DNA from: Epsilonproteobacteria bacterium 4484_65
Lineage (GTDB): Bacteria; Campylobacterota; Campylobacteria; Campylobacterales; Sulfurovaceae
Direction of reading: 5' to 3'
Assembly: GCA_002085305.1 (NCBI GenBank)
Contig: NATJ01000062.1
Coordinates: 1 to 6,320 of the forward strand
DNA length: 6,320 nt
In this document: positions 5,374 through 6,320 of the stretch, one piece after another
Layout of the letters: each line of letters opens with the position of its first letter
Numbering within the stretch: the stretch's first letter is position 1
Made by a program: the position numbers and the translations under genes
The notes under the pieces: model-generated
Seen by the model: only the letters and a program-made list of their open reading frames with translations
Told to the model about the DNA's origin: nothing
Databases searched by the model: none

Positions 5374-6320
5374 TTAAAGTTCTATAAGAACTTCTTTTAC
5401 ATCACTATAGGTTTTGCTTTGACAGAGTATTTCTATTTTGTTGGTAGGTATCTCTTCAACCACGAGTATGATGGAGATGTCGTAAGAGGTCGCACCCAGT
5501 CTTGCACGTAATTCAAGCTCTTTATCAAAAGTTGGAGGATTGTATATAAGCTCAGTTACAGTGTTGTAGTTTGTACCAGCTACTTCATTGTAATATTTTC
5601 GCGTAATAAAACGTACCTCATCACGGTTCATGTGATGTACTTCACCGATATTGTATTCTATCTTCCCTCTGGTGTATTCACCTTTGAGTGTTGAGTAGGG
5701 TAAAAAGTGTGCAGGAATGACTTCTTTGCGTACACGTAAAAGTCCCATACTCAAACGCCAGTTCAAGAAGCGTTGTTTGATGATCTTATGAGGTATTTCT
5801 TTCTCTTCAAGTTCCCAGCGTTTTTTATACATTTCTATACGCTCTTCTATGGATTCAGGTTGGATTTGTCCTGAGAGTGGTACAAAAAGTTCATCAGCCA
5901 GCTTCTCTTGCTGGTCACGTTGGATATTGAGTCCAAACATACACCCACAGTAGTCTTGGCGGTAGAGTGCATCTTCTTTGGCAAGAATATTCTGTTCCTG
6001 TGTCCCAGAAGCTTTTCTGTAGTCAGGAGCAACAAAAGCGATGCCTTCCTGCTTTGCCAATGCATCTCCGGCAGTTTGTAACTGTTTGAGGGATTTTTTA
6101 GGTGAAGTCAGAAGGGTAGAGGTGAAAGTACTTTCTCCCAGTTCACTTGCTTTTTTAGCAGAGATCTCAAAACGTCTGTCAAAACAGACAGAACAACGAG
6201 AACCTTTTTCCGGTTCATGCTCCAAGCCTCGTACTGCTTCAAGCCAATTCTCTACATCGTATTCACCTTCTATAAGGTCAATACCAAGCATCTTACAGCT
6301 ACGTTTAACATCCAGTAGTC
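5374..6320 (-). CDS. queH: Epoxyqueuosine reductase QueH, long form (5' end outside window)
   Basis: QueH catalyses the last step of queuosine synthesis, reducing epoxyqueuosine to queuosine at the tRNA wobble base; it is a non-homologous alternative to the cobalamin enzyme QueG. The family (formerly DUF208) binds an iron-sulfur cluster and an added iron through conserved cysteines. Visible here are the pair CSVC (partial residues 42 and 45), followed by FDRRFE, and the motif YCGC (cysteines 124 and 126). The N-terminal cysteine pair expected near the start lies beyond the right edge. The frame stays open to position 6320 (LLDVKRSCKMLGIDL), so the ATG at 6291 is internal and not the start. 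After YCGC about 188 residues remain, much longer than the compact QueH of Thermotoga. This extension has no domain I recognise; other Campylobacterota appear to share it. The gene ends 64 bp before fabZ and may belong to the same transcript. Confidence 0.9.
   Translation of the reverse strand, partial: LLDVKRSCKMLGIDLIEGEYDVENWLEAVRGLEHEPEKGSRCSVCFDRRFEISAKKASELGESTFTSTLLTSPKKSLKQLQTAGDALAKQEGIAFVAPDYRKASGTQEQNILAKEDALYRQDYCGCMFGLNIQRDQQEKLADELFVPLSGQIQPESIEERIEMYKKRWELEEKEIPHKIIKQRFLNWRLSMGLLRVRKEVIPAHFLPYSTLKGEYTRGKIEYNIGEVHHMNRDEVRFITRKYYNEVAGTNYNTVTELIYNPPTFDKELELRARLGATSYDISIILVVEEIPTNKIEILCQSKTYSDVKEVLIEL

Noticed and set aside
6289..6291. An ATG that could be taken as the start of a complete 305-residue QueH.
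   Set aside because: The frame continues upstream to the window edge with QueH-like residues (LLDVKRSCK), and the N-terminal cysteine motif of the family would be missing if this were the start.

Overview
This window looks like chromosomal housekeeping DNA from a member of the Campylobacterota (formerly Epsilonproteobacteria), possibly a Sulfurovum- or Sulfurimonas-like organism. The evidence is the moderate AT content, the Campylobacterota-style LpxA (NPGT motif where E. coli has HRGT), the long-form QueH, and the gene order fabZ-lpxA-clpX-mreB-mreC with carB downstream. From memory, that order also occurs in Helicobacter pylori and Campylobacter jejuni. The genus assignment is inference only.

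All seven genes lie on the minus strand, so they are transcribed from high to low coordinates: queH (5' end beyond the right edge), fabZ (GTG start), lpxA, clpX, mreB, mreC and carB (3' end beyond the left edge). Spacing is tight. There are 64 bp between queH and fabZ and 8 bp between fabZ and lpxA. lpxA and clpX overlap by 11 nt, 33 bp separate clpX and mreB, mreB and mreC overlap by 11 nt, and 86 bp lie between mreC and carB. fabZ to mreC therefore looks like one operon. carB probably has its own promoter, because the 86-bp gap holds a perfect TATAAT and a set of short inverted repeats. No gap exceeds 300 bp, and I see no RNA gene, mobile element, CRISPR array or foreign-looking segment.

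Functionally the block joins fatty-acid elongation (FabZ), the first step of lipid A synthesis (LpxA), the ClpX unfoldase, and the actin-like MreB with its periplasmic partner MreC. It is flanked by tRNA queuosine maturation (QueH) and carbamoyl-phosphate synthesis (CarB).

The most notable observation is in MreC. After a normal-looking core, the protein carries a tail of about 99 residues in the predicted periplasm. Within 48 residues the tail holds six copies of the extended bacterial N-glycosylation sequon D/E-X-N-X-S/T, the signal used by the Campylobacterota oligosaccharyltransferase PglB. I found no such sequon in the MreC core or in the six predicted cytoplasmic proteins of the window. 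This suggests a multiply N-glycosylated, elongasome-associated MreC, and it is testable. I found no novel multi-gene system here.
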